From positions 1 through 64,000 of the forward strand of contig NC_020548.1 of the NCBI RefSeq assembly GCF_000349945.1: 64,000 nucleotides of DNA, written 5' to 3'. A program made the position numbers and the translations under genes. Positions 1 through 7,370 of the stretch are shown piece after piece. Origin of the DNA: Azoarcus sp. KH32C. GTDB taxonomy: Bacteria > Pseudomonadota > Gammaproteobacteria > Burkholderiales > Rhodocyclaceae. Position 1 is the first letter of the stretch. Each line of letters begins with the position of its first letter. The notes beneath the pieces are model-generated. The model saw nothing but the letters and a program-made list of their open reading frames with translations. It did no database searches and was not told the origin of the DNA.

Positions 1-131
1 GACGTCTCCTTGTTCTGCTGGCTGGATGGGTTCCCGTGAATCGGGCGATGGAGAACATCCTAACGACGCATTGACATTGACGGATTTGATAGTTGAAATG
101 AAATCATTTACGCCGCAAATGGGTCGCCAAC

Positions 132-989
132 ATGGTCAATATCCCCACCGAGCTCCTCAGGACCTTCCTGAAGGCCGTCGACCTGGGAAGCTTCACGCGC
201 GCCGGAGACGCCGTCGGACGTACGCAGTCGGCGGTCAGCCTGCAGGTTCGGAGGCTCGAGGAACTGCTCGGGGCGGAACTCTTCGTGCGCGGCAGCCATC
301 GCATGAAGCTCACCGACGAAGGCAGCACGCTGTTGGAGTACGCAAGGCGCATCCTCGCGCTGAACGATGAAGCGGTAAGCAGCCTGCGCCGGCCCAAGGT
401 CGCGGGCAGCGTGCGGCTCGGGGCGCCGCACGAATACACGGCATCCCTGCTACCGGTGATCCTCGGCAAGTTCGCCCAGGCCCATCCCGGCGTGATGCTC
501 GAAGTGACCTGCGACCTCAGCAAGAACCTGCTGGCGCGTCAGGAAAAGGGCGAGTTCGATATCGTGATCGCCCTGCATGACAATCCGATCACGGGCGGCG
601 GCACAAAAGTTCTCACCGAGCCGCTCGTCTGGATCACCAGCGTCGACCACGGGCGCCACCAGCGGCGCCCCCTGTCGTTGGTCGTCGCCCCGCCCCCCTG
701 CATCTACCGCAACCGCGTGCTGCAGACACTCAGCCGCCTCGAGCGCCCGTGGCGCATCGCCTACACAAGCTCCAGCTACAGCGGGATCATTGCCGCAGTG
801 CGCGCCGGCCTGGGTGTGACCCTGCTCGCGGCCAGCACCGTCCCCGAGGGCGTGCGGGCGCTCGAGGAACGCGACGGATTTCCGTCCATGGGCGAATTGG
901 ACGTGCGCCTGCACATGGGACCGGAGGGCGCGACCGAGGCAACACGTTGCCTCGCCGACTACATTGCGACGAGTTTCTCAACGCCGTAG
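132..989 (+). CDS. LysR-family transcriptional regulator
   Basis: A 285-residue LysR-type regulator. Residues 1-60 form the winged helix-turn-helix: the family pattern LRTFLKAVDLGSFTRAG is followed by a recognition helix (TQSAVSLQVRRLEELLG). Residues about 90-280 are the periplasmic-binding-like effector domain. It is slightly shorter than the usual 295-310 residues. The ATG at 132 gives a normal LysR N-terminus, but no strong Shine-Dalgarno site precedes it. LysR targets are usually divergent and adjacent; the divergent partner would lie left of this window, so its effector cannot be inferred. Family assignment is secure, ligand unknown. Confidence 0.93.
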   Translation: MVNIPTELLRTFLKAVDLGSFTRAGDAVGRTQSAVSLQVRRLEELLGAELFVRGSHRMKLTDEGSTLLEYARRILALNDEAVSSLRRPKVAGSVRLGAPHEYTASLLPVILGKFAQAHPGVMLEVTCDLSKNLLARQEKGEFDIVIALHDNPITGGGTKVLTEPLVWITSVDHGRHQRRPLSLVVAPPPCIYRNRVLQTLSRLERPWRIAYTSSSYSGIIAAVRAGLGVTLLAASTVPEGVRALEERDGFPSMGELDVRLHMGPEGATEATRCLADYIATSFSTP

Positions 990-1501
990 GTGATGCAGGC
1001 CGACTCCGACCACAAGCGAAGATTCAACTTCTCCGAAATGCAGCCATCTGAACGGCTGTTGCAGCCTGAGACCTGCCTGACGAGCTGCGCGAACAATTCG
1101 GCCTGAACGGCCGTTGGAGGTTTTACGCGGAAGCGGACGTTGAGCTGAACCATACACCGGTAAGCCGCCAGTCGCCTTGCTACGCCACGTATTGGGTACG
1201 ACGGGCAGCTTCCTGAGCGCTCCCAATGTTGGCCAGCGCCTTGGCGAGCTCTCTGTCCGGCCAATCGAAGACCGTCGAATTTCAGCTCAACAGCGGTCAT
1301 TGACTTTCGCCGTGCCGGCTCCTCGCCCCAAATGGAGTGGGCCCCTGGATCGGCATGGCGTGACCGCATGCTAAACAATGACCGAACGGCTGGGCGCAAC
1401 GTCCGAAAAGTCAGAACGAATGACAATGAGGACGTCTACAGAGAAATCAATGTACCGTATGCGATAATGCAAATATTATGCCGATAAGCTTGGAGGAGAA
1501 T
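990..1501. other. Non-coding stretch ahead of the Ntn-hydrolase gene
   Basis: About 500 bases with no open frame that resembles a known protein. The left two thirds keep the high G+C of the chromosome. The last 120 bases, from about 1370, become AT-rich and hold the likely promoter of the next gene. The Shine-Dalgarno sequence GGAGGAG at 1491-1497 decides the start at 1502. The composition change suggests a junction between resident and acquired DNA. Confidence 0.5.
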
Positions 1502-2323
1502 ATGACAGTAGTCGTCTTATGGTATCGAAAATCCCTCGGTGAGTTGTGGTGCGCAGCTGACACAAGGATATCTAGAGGAGGCGGGACTGCTACGGACGGA
1601 GGGCCAAAAATTCTGCCAATACCGGTGGTTTGCCATAAGAGCGAAGGCAATAAAAAGTGGAATTCATTTAGACGTTATAACTTTGGCTTTGCATACGCTG
1701 GATCAACTCTGTCGGCAATTAGCACGCACGCATTGGCGACCGCGTGCACACAGAATCTTGCCGCAAACCGAGGCTATGAGAAGCCGGTTACGCTGAAAGC
1801 AGTGGCAGAGTTATTTCAGTCCGTTGGCGAGCATTACATTTGTGACATGTCGGCGCGACTAGGCGTCTCGGACAACAACAAGTCATATTTCTTTGACGCA
1901 CTGGTTTTTGGCTTCTGCCCAGTCGAGCGAGTGTTTAAGGCATATATGCTTGTATCGAATATCGCTACAGGGACGTTTAGAATGCTGCTAGCGGAGATGC
2001 TGATAGGGCCAGACCGCTATCATTCAATCGGAAGCGGTTCAACCGCGTTCGAAAAGCTTCATGTAGAATTGGAGCAATTCCACCATAATCCCGGGGTATT
2101 GACGACTTTGGAGGAAATGCTAAAGAGGGAGGTCCAGCCGGACGTTGGGGGCCACCTACAAATTGGCGTGAGCAAAACAACCGGCTTTCGAATCATTCCA
2201 GTTCTTAATAGAGGGGACGGACCTGGAAAGGCATATGTTAGTTTTTTGGGGTGGGACACAACTTCTGCAAGAATGTTTGAGGGGTATTCCGTTGGGTACG
2301 AATCCTGCGGAAATTTTCAGTAG
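1502..2323 (+). CDS. Stand-alone proteasome-like Ntn hydrolase
   Basis: A 273-residue protein. The ATG at 1502 is preferred over one eight codons upstream because GGAGGAG lies 4 bases before it. It also leaves Thr as residue 2, directly after the initiator Met. Seen: Thr2, then CAADTR (Asp20) and GGPKI (Lys36), a FAYAGS segment near residue 65 and HSIGSGS near 175. In proteasome beta subunits the catalytic set is Thr1, Asp17 and Lys33, and GSG is conserved. Here, after Met removal, they would be Thr1, Asp19 and Lys35. Inference: an N-terminal-nucleophile peptidase or amidase that may self-assemble, distinct in sequence from HslV and Anbu as I know them. Base composition is clearly AT-richer than the flanks, a sign of transfer. 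No ATPase partner or second subunit is adjacent. Substrate unknown. Confidence 0.7.
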   Translation: MTVVVLWYRKSLGELWCAADTRISRGGGTATDGGPKILPIPVVCHKSEGNKKWNSFRRYNFGFAYAGSTLSAISTHALATACTQNLAANRGYEKPVTLKAVAELFQSVGEHYICDMSARLGVSDNNKSYFFDALVFGFCPVERVFKAYMLVSNIATGTFRMLLAEMLIGPDRYHSIGSGSTAFEKLHVELEQFHHNPGVLTTLEEMLKREVQPDVGGHLQIGVSKTTGFRIIPVLNRGDGPGKAYVSFLGWDTTSARMFEGYSVGYESCGNFQ

Positions 2324-2713
2324 TAATCTGTGTTTCGGTCTCTTCAGCTCTGGATCGAGTGCGATAGCGCTGTTTTTCAATTTCTTCCGCTTATCCAAGA
2401 GATTGGATGTCTGGTTCTGACTCGTCCAAACAACTGGATTGTGTCGGCTGCCGTCCGCCGGGTGTAGCAACTCAACGGCTGTTTGCAAACTCAAGCTGTC
2501 CGCCAGGCCGTCAAGAGGCGAACTTCCTGCACTACGGACCAGAGTAGTCAGAAAGTTGCCGTCCAGCCTCTTCAGGGCTCCGTCCGTGCCCGACCCGAAA
2601 GTGACATTGGCCGTCTCGGTGCTCCAGCGGCAGGTGACTGCGTGGAACCGCCGTGCAGAGCGGGGGGCATGCAACGTATTGCATGAGTTCCGACGAAGGT
2701 GAAAAGGGCGGGA
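2324..2713. other. Non-coding stretch between Ntn hydrolase and alanine racemase
   Basis: About 390 bases. The first 100 remain AT-rich like the preceding gene and the rest returns to high G+C. Short open frames occur on both strands, but none resembles a protein family and none has a convincing ribosome site. I see no clear terminator, tRNA or insertion-sequence end. It may be the right boundary of the acquired patch. Confidence 0.4.
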
Positions 2714-3832
2714 CTATGCATCGACCGCACCAATGTATCGCCGTGCATAACGATTGCCGAGGCTGGTCAGGATTTCGTAGCCGATGGTCCCCGCCCGCCC
2801 GGCCATCTCGTCCACGCCGTTCAGCGGGTCAGCCAGATCGATCAGTGAGCCCTCGCCCAGTCGTCCGGCCGGCACTTCGGTAACGTCTATGGTGATCGTA
2901 TCCATCGAGACATTGCCGACGATGGGCAGACGAATGCCCTCGAAGCCGGCATGGCCGCGATTGCTCAGGCTACGCAGGTAACCGTCGGCGTAACCGACCG
3001 CAACCGTGGCGATACGCGATGGCCGCGCGGCTCTCCAGGTGTGCGAATAACCGACCGCCGTTCCGGTTTCGATGCGGCGGGTTTGCAGTACCTTACCCTG
3101 CAGCCGGATGACCGGGCGCATCGGATTTGGCTGCCCGGCAACAGGCGCAACGCCATACAAGGCAGCTCCCGGGCGTGCCAGATTGAAATGGAAGTCGTTG
3201 CCGAGAAAGATGCCTGACGAGTTGGCCAGGCTGGCCCTGGCGGCCGGCAGACGTTGCAGTGCGGCGCGAAAATTCGCCAGCTGGATCATGTTGGCCGGGT
3301 TGGCCTGATCTTCGGCGCTGACCAGGTGGCTCATGATGAATTTCAGTTCAATGCCCTGCAGGCGCCCGTGATCGGACGCGACAATCGCGAGTTCGTCTTC
3401 CGACAGACCCAGGCGAGCCATGCCGCTATCGACCTGAAGAACGCCCGGCAGGACAGTATCCAGCTCCCTGGCAAGCTTTTGCCAGGCCGTCAGTTGCGGC
3501 AGGCTGTTGAGGACAGGCACGAGACGATGCCTGACGAATTCGCCCTCGGCGCCCGGATGAGCCCCGTGCAGCACATAGAGGGCAGCATCGGTAGGCAGGA
3601 AGGGGCGGAGTTCGATGGCCTCGTTGAGATGGGCAACAAAAAAATGACGGCACCCCGCGCCGTAAAGGGCTGGCCCGACCTGTATTGCCCCGAGGCCGTA
3701 GGCATCGGCCTTGACGACAGCGGCGCACGCGGCAGCGCCAAGCCTGCCCTTGAGGCTGCGCCAGTTGTCGCAGATGGCATCGAGATCGATGCTCAGCAAG
3801 GCGCCCGCCCGCGTTTGGTGTTGATCGGACAT
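2714..3832 (-). CDS. dadX: Alanine racemase, catabolic
   Basis: A 372-residue fold-type III PLP racemase that interconverts L- and D-alanine. The N-terminal TIM barrel carries the PLP lysine in VVKADAYGLG (near residue 41). The C-terminal beta domain carries the opposite catalytic tyrosine near GTAVGYSHTW/VAVGYADGY, and the substrate-binding NVSMDT segment follows. AAGGA lies just upstream of the ATG. It is the last gene of the dadA-ridA-permease-racemase run on this strand, so the catabolic (DadX) rather than cell-wall (Alr) role is inferred from context. A stable hairpin at 3873-3905 separates it from the permease, so it may be transcribed at a different level. Confidence 0.93.
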   Translation of the reverse strand: MSDQHQTRAGALLSIDLDAICDNWRSLKGRLGAAACAAVVKADAYGLGAIQVGPALYGAGCRHFFVAHLNEAIELRPFLPTDAALYVLHGAHPGAEGEFVRHRLVPVLNSLPQLTAWQKLARELDTVLPGVLQVDSGMARLGLSEDELAIVASDHGRLQGIELKFIMSHLVSAEDQANPANMIQLANFRAALQRLPAARASLANSSGIFLGNDFHFNLARPGAALYGVAPVAGQPNPMRPVIRLQGKVLQTRRIETGTAVGYSHTWRAARPSRIATVAVGYADGYLRSLSNRGHAGFEGIRLPIVGNVSMDTITIDVTEVPAGRLGEGSLIDLADPLNGVDEMAGRAGTIGYEILTSLGNRYARRYIGAVDA

Positions 3833-3872
3833 GTTCAGGTCCTTGGAATGTCATCGATGACGTCTTGTGGCC

Positions 3873-3905
3873 TTCTTCCCCCGACGCTCGCCGCCGGGGG
3901 AAGAA
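3873..3905 (-). terminator. Intercistronic hairpin between permease and alanine racemase
   Basis: Perfect 11-bp stem (TTCTTCCCCCG at 3873-3883 pairing with 3895-3905), 11-base loop. No T-run follows on the minus strand, so it is more likely an mRNA-processing or partial termination hairpin than a full terminator. Confidence 0.5.
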
Positions 3906-3923
3906 CGACCGAGCGGCGCCTGA

Positions 3924-5336
3924 TCAGGCGGCGGCGCCAGAGAGCGCCGGCTTTGCCTGCTTGCCCATGCGATAGCCGATACCCAGCAAGGCGAACCACA
4001 CCGGCGCCACATAGAGCGCCACACGGGTACCCGGGTCGAGGGCCAGGAGGGCGCCGACGGCGACCATGAAGGCGACCACCACCCAGTTCATGTAGGGCGC
4101 CCCCGGCATGCGGAAGGACACCGCCTTGGCCTGCCCGGCAGCGACCGCCTTGCGGTAGCCGAGGTGGGCGATGACGATGATCGACCAGGTCCACAAGGCG
4201 CCGATCAGCGAGACGCTGGTCACCCAGGTGAAGACCTCCTCCGGTACGAGGTAGTTGAGGACCACGCCGATGCTCATCAGGGCCGCCGAAAAGGTGATGG
4301 CGTTGGCCGGCAGATGATTGCGGTTGACCTTGCCAAAGGCCTTCGGCGCCTGGCGGAACTGGGCCAGCGTGTAGAGCATGCGGCCGGTGCTGAAGATGCC
4401 GCTGTTGCACGACGAAGCGGCCGCCGTGATGACCACGAAGTTGATCAGACTGGCCGCGCCGGGAATGCCAATGCGCTCGAAGACGAAGACGAAGGGGCTT
4501 ACGCCGGGCTTGAGTTCGCTCCACGGCACCAGGGCCATCATGACGACGAGGGCGCCGATGTAGAAGGCCAGGATGCGCCAGATGATGCTGTTGGTGGCGC
4601 TCGGCAGGACCTTCTCCGGATTCTGCGCCTCGCCGGCGGTGACGCCGATCAGTTCGACACCCTGGTAGGCGAACATAACCATCTGCAGGGTCATCACGAC
4701 GCCGAGGATGCCGAAGGGCATGAAGCCCTGGTAGCTCCACAGGTTCGAGAAGCTGGCGGTGCGCCCAAGCGGCGTGATGTCGAAGAAGATGATGGCCAGA
4801 CCGATCACGATCATGGCGACGATGGTGACGACCTTGATCAGGGCGAACCAGAACTCCAGTTCGCCGAACAGCGCGACCGAGATGCGATTGACCGCGTACA
4901 GCACACTCAGGGTGATCAGCGCCGGTATCCATTGCGGCACATCAGGGAACCAGTAATGGACATAGACCGCGACCGCCGTGATCTCGGCCATGCCGATCGT
5001 TACCCAAGTAAACCAGTAGGACCACCCGGTTGCAAAGCCGGCGAAAGGCCCGACGAATTCCTCGGCATAGGTGGCGAAGGAGCCGGCTACCGGACGGTAG
5101 AGCAGCAATTCGCCGAGGGCACGCATGATGAAGAATATGATCAAGCCGCCGAGGGCATAGCTCAGCAACAGTCCCGGACCTGCCACCGAGATGGCCCGCC
5201 CAGCGCCGAGGAACAGGCCTACGCCGATGGCGCCGCCGATGGCGATCATCTGGATATGCCGGTCCTTCAAGCCGCGATGGAGATCCCTCGCTTCGTGCGC
5301 CCGCTCTTCGGCAAGCAGTGTTCTTACATCAGTCAT
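3924..5336 (-). CDS. APC-family amino acid permease (CycA-like)
   Basis: A 470-residue inner-membrane transporter with about 12 hydrophobic segments. The first transmembrane helix carries the family motif IGGAIGVGLFLGAG, preceded by a charged cytoplasmic N-terminus (RGLKDRHIQMIAIGG). This is the pattern of the amino acid-polyamine-organocation superfamily, closest to the CycA D-serine/D-alanine/glycine group. Its place between ridA and alanine racemase, in a D-alanine catabolic operon, supports uptake of D-alanine or related small amino acids. Specificity is inferred from context rather than from any residue I can read. Confidence 0.88.
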   Translation of the reverse strand: MTDVRTLLAEERAHEARDLHRGLKDRHIQMIAIGGAIGVGLFLGAGRAISVAGPGLLLSYALGGLIIFFIMRALGELLLYRPVAGSFATYAEEFVGPFAGFATGWSYWFTWVTIGMAEITAVAVYVHYWFPDVPQWIPALITLSVLYAVNRISVALFGELEFWFALIKVVTIVAMIVIGLAIIFFDITPLGRTASFSNLWSYQGFMPFGILGVVMTLQMVMFAYQGVELIGVTAGEAQNPEKVLPSATNSIIWRILAFYIGALVVMMALVPWSELKPGVSPFVFVFERIGIPGAASLINFVVITAAASSCNSGIFSTGRMLYTLAQFRQAPKAFGKVNRNHLPANAITFSAALMSIGVVLNYLVPEEVFTWVTSVSLIGALWTWSIIVIAHLGYRKAVAAGQAKAVSFRMPGAPYMNWVVVAFMVAVGALLALDPGTRVALYVAPVWFALLGIGYRMGKQAKPALSGAAA

Positions 5337-5437
5337 GAAAAACTCCTTTCAGTCCGGCGCCGTAGGGACGTGTTCCACCCTGCCGGCGCCCAGCATTTTC
5401 GATCCGGACCCGCCGGATCAGACGATGGGAAGAAGTA

Positions 5438-5812
5438 TCAGCCCAGGCGGGCGACGACCTCGATTTCGACCTTGGCGTCGCGTGGCAGACGTGCGACCTG
5501 AACGGTCGAACGCGCCGGCTTATGGCTACCGAAACGACGCTCATACACGGCATTAAGACGCGCGAAGTCGTTCAGGTCCTGGACGAAGACCGTGCTCTTG
5601 ACGACCTGGTCGAGCGAGGCGCCGGCCGCCGCCAGCACGGCCGACAGGTTGTCGAAGACCTGTTCCGTCTGAGCCTCGATATCGAGATCGAGCAGCTGGC
5701 CACTGGCCGTGAGTGGGATTTGTCCCGAGCTATACAGCCAGCCGTCGACCACGATGGCCTGGACATACGGGCCGATGGCTTGCGGCGCGGCTGATGTTTC
5801 AATGACTTGCAT
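5438..5812 (-). CDS. ridA: RidA family enamine/imine deaminase
   Basis: A 124-residue RidA (YjgF/YER057c/UK114) protein that hydrolyses reactive 2-aminoacrylate and other imines to keto acids plus ammonia. Seen: IGPYVQA near the N-terminus, YSSGQIPL, and the C-terminal PARSTVQVARLP/VEIEVVA block with the conserved arginine that binds the substrate carboxylate. RidA proteins work as cytosolic trimers. It sits directly downstream of dadA, which generates iminopyruvate from D-alanine, so a dedicated role in that step is likely. Confidence 0.93.
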   Translation of the reverse strand: MQVIETSAAPQAIGPYVQAIVVDGWLYSSGQIPLTASGQLLDLDIEAQTEQVFDNLSAVLAAAGASLDQVVKSTVFVQDLNDFARLNAVYERRFGSHKPARSTVQVARLPRDAKVEIEVVARLG

Positions 5813-5851
5813 TACTTCGTCTCCTCCGTGCTGTGATTGGGGTGGTTTTGA

Positions 5852-7105
5852 TCAGGCGTAGCGGGCGACACTGAGGTCATCGACAGCGATTTCAGGAGTC
5901 CTGCCACTGAACATGTCGGCAATGACCCGGCCGGTGCCGGCCGCCATCGTCCAGCCCAGCGTGCCGTGGCCGGTGCTGAGCATCAGGTTGTCGTACCGGG
6001 TCTTGCCGATGATCGGCGTGCCATCCGGCGTCATCGGCCGCAGGCCGGTCCAGAACTCGGCCCTGGCGACATCGCCGCCTCGCGGAAAGAGGTCGGTAAC
6101 GACGAATTCCAGCGTCTTGCGTCGACCGGCATCGAGATTGAGGTCAAAACCCGATAACTGGGCCGTGCCACCGACGCGGATACGATCGCCAAGACGCGTC
6201 ACGGCGACCTTGTGGGTTTCGTCCATGATGGTGGATTCCGGCGCCATGGCAGGATCGGTGATAGGCACGGTGATCGAAAATCCCTTGACGGGATAGACCG
6301 GGATGTCGATGCCGAGCGGCTTGACGATCTGTGTCGAATAGCTGCCCAGGGCCAGCAGATATTGATCGGCGACGAGCGTGCCGGCATCGGTACGAATACC
6401 GGTGATCCGCCGCCCGTCATGCTGAATGCCGGTGATCGTGGTGCCGAAGCGGAATTTCACACCCAGGCCTTCCGCCATCCTGGCGAGGTTCTGCGTGAAC
6501 TTGAAACAGTCGCCAGTTTCATCGCCTGGCAGACGCAAGGCGCCGACAAACTTGTCCTTGACCATGGCCAGGGCCGGCTCGTACTCGAGGTAGCCGGTGC
6601 GGTCCAGCACCTGGAACGGAACGCCGTACTCCTTGAGGATATCGATATCCTTGCCGATGCCATCGAGCTGCTTCTGGGTCCGGAACAGTTGCAGGGTGCC
6701 CTGGCTGCGTTCGTCGTAGGTGATGCCGGTATCGGCTCGCAGCTGCTTCAGGCAATCGCGGCTGTATTCGGCAACCCGCACCATGCGGCTCTTGTTCACC
6801 TGGTAGGCGGCCTCCGTACAGTTGCGCAGCATGGCCAGGCCCCAGCGCCACATGGCCGGATCGAGCATGGGCTTGATGACCAGCGGGCTGTGATGCATGA
6901 GCATCCATTTGATCGCCTTGACGGGCACACCCGGACCTGCCCAGGGGGCGGAATAGCCGGGCGAGACTTCGCCGGCATTGGCGAAGCTGGTTTCCAGCGC
7001 CGGCCCGGGTTGCCGGTCGATGACCGTGACCTGGTGCCCGGCCCTGGCCAGATAGTAGGCTGCGGTGGTGCCGATGACTCCACTGCCGAGGACGAGGACA
7101 TGCAT
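5852..7105 (-). CDS. dadA: D-amino acid dehydrogenase (small subunit type)
   Basis: A 417-residue FAD enzyme that oxidises D-alanine to pyruvate and ammonia, passing electrons to the respiratory chain at the inner membrane. The N-terminus MHVLVLGSGVIG is the FAD-binding Rossmann motif. The C-terminus has the DadA-like SARYA-type ending and the GLRPMTPDGTPIIG segment that closes over FAD. The ATG at 7105 is chosen over upstream codons because AGGAG lies 8 bases before it and the dinucleotide fold begins immediately. It is the first gene of the operon, behind a perfect sigma-54 promoter at 7167-7182. Confidence 0.95.
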   Translation of the reverse strand: MHVLVLGSGVIGTTAAYYLARAGHQVTVIDRQPGPALETSFANAGEVSPGYSAPWAGPGVPVKAIKWMLMHHSPLVIKPMLDPAMWRWGLAMLRNCTEAAYQVNKSRMVRVAEYSRDCLKQLRADTGITYDERSQGTLQLFRTQKQLDGIGKDIDILKEYGVPFQVLDRTGYLEYEPALAMVKDKFVGALRLPGDETGDCFKFTQNLARMAEGLGVKFRFGTTITGIQHDGRRITGIRTDAGTLVADQYLLALGSYSTQIVKPLGIDIPVYPVKGFSITVPITDPAMAPESTIMDETHKVAVTRLGDRIRVGGTAQLSGFDLNLDAGRRKTLEFVVTDLFPRGGDVARAEFWTGLRPMTPDGTPIIGKTRYDNLMLSTGHGTLGWTMAAGTGRVIADMFSGRTPEIAVDDLSVARYA

Positions 7106-7166
7106 GCTGCTTCTCCTTTCCATTATTTCGGTCGATTGCATGACCCATTAGGAATACGAGCAAACT

Positions 7167-7182
7167 AGCAACGCCCGTGCCA
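7167..7182 (-). promoter_or_regulatory. Sigma-54 (-24/-12) promoter of the dadA operon
   Basis: On the minus strand the sequence is TGGCACGGGCGTTGCT. This matches every conserved base of the sigma-54 consensus TGGCACG-N4-TTGC, with GG (7181-7180) and GC (7169-7168) exactly 10 bases apart. The predicted transcript starts near 7156, about 50 bases before the dadA ATG. The divergent gene encodes a sigma-54 activator. Confidence 0.85.
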
Positions 7183-7190
7183 TATTTTTT

Positions 7191-7208
7191 ATTTGTTTAA
7201 AAACAAAT
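7191..7208. promoter_or_regulatory. Inverted repeat directly upstream of the sigma-54 promoter
   Basis: Perfect 8-bp arms ATTTGTTT and AAACAAAT separated by AA, only about 10 bp upstream of the -24 element. It could bind a bending protein such as IHF or a regulator, or simply reflect AT-richness. Confidence 0.35.
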
Positions 7209-7243
7209 ACTTAAAACAAAGCCTATCTCTCAGCGCATCAAAC

Positions 7244-7261
7244 TGTATTTATTTCAATACG
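7244..7261. promoter_or_regulatory. TyrR-box-like candidate enhancer site
   Basis: TGTATT-N6-AATACG, a near-perfect dyad with the geometry of TyrR boxes (TGTAAA-N6-TTTACA). It is centred about 96 bp upstream of the predicted dadA start site, a typical enhancer distance for sigma-54 activators. Confidence 0.45.
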
Positions 7262-7324
7262 AAAAATCTCAAACCGGCCCGGATTTATTCATAAATAGTT
7301 TATTTATCAGCATATTAGATCGAA

Positions 7325-7342
7325 TGTATTGTTTACGTTACA
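7325..7342. promoter_or_regulatory. Second TyrR-box-like site near the regulator start
   Basis: TGTATT-N6-GTTACA, with the TGT-N12-ACA frame of a TyrR box, 29-46 bases upstream of the ATG at 7371. It could serve as a second enhancer for dadA (about -177) and as an autoregulatory site for the regulator. Confidence 0.4.
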
Positions 7343-7370
7343 CTGTATAGAACTAAATACAGGCTGCGGA

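Noticed and set aside
4164..5501. Long plus-strand open frame (445 residues) opposite the amino acid permease
   Set aside because: Lies antisense to a clear transporter; its His/Asp/Arg-rich text is the usual shadow of GC-rich membrane-protein codons.
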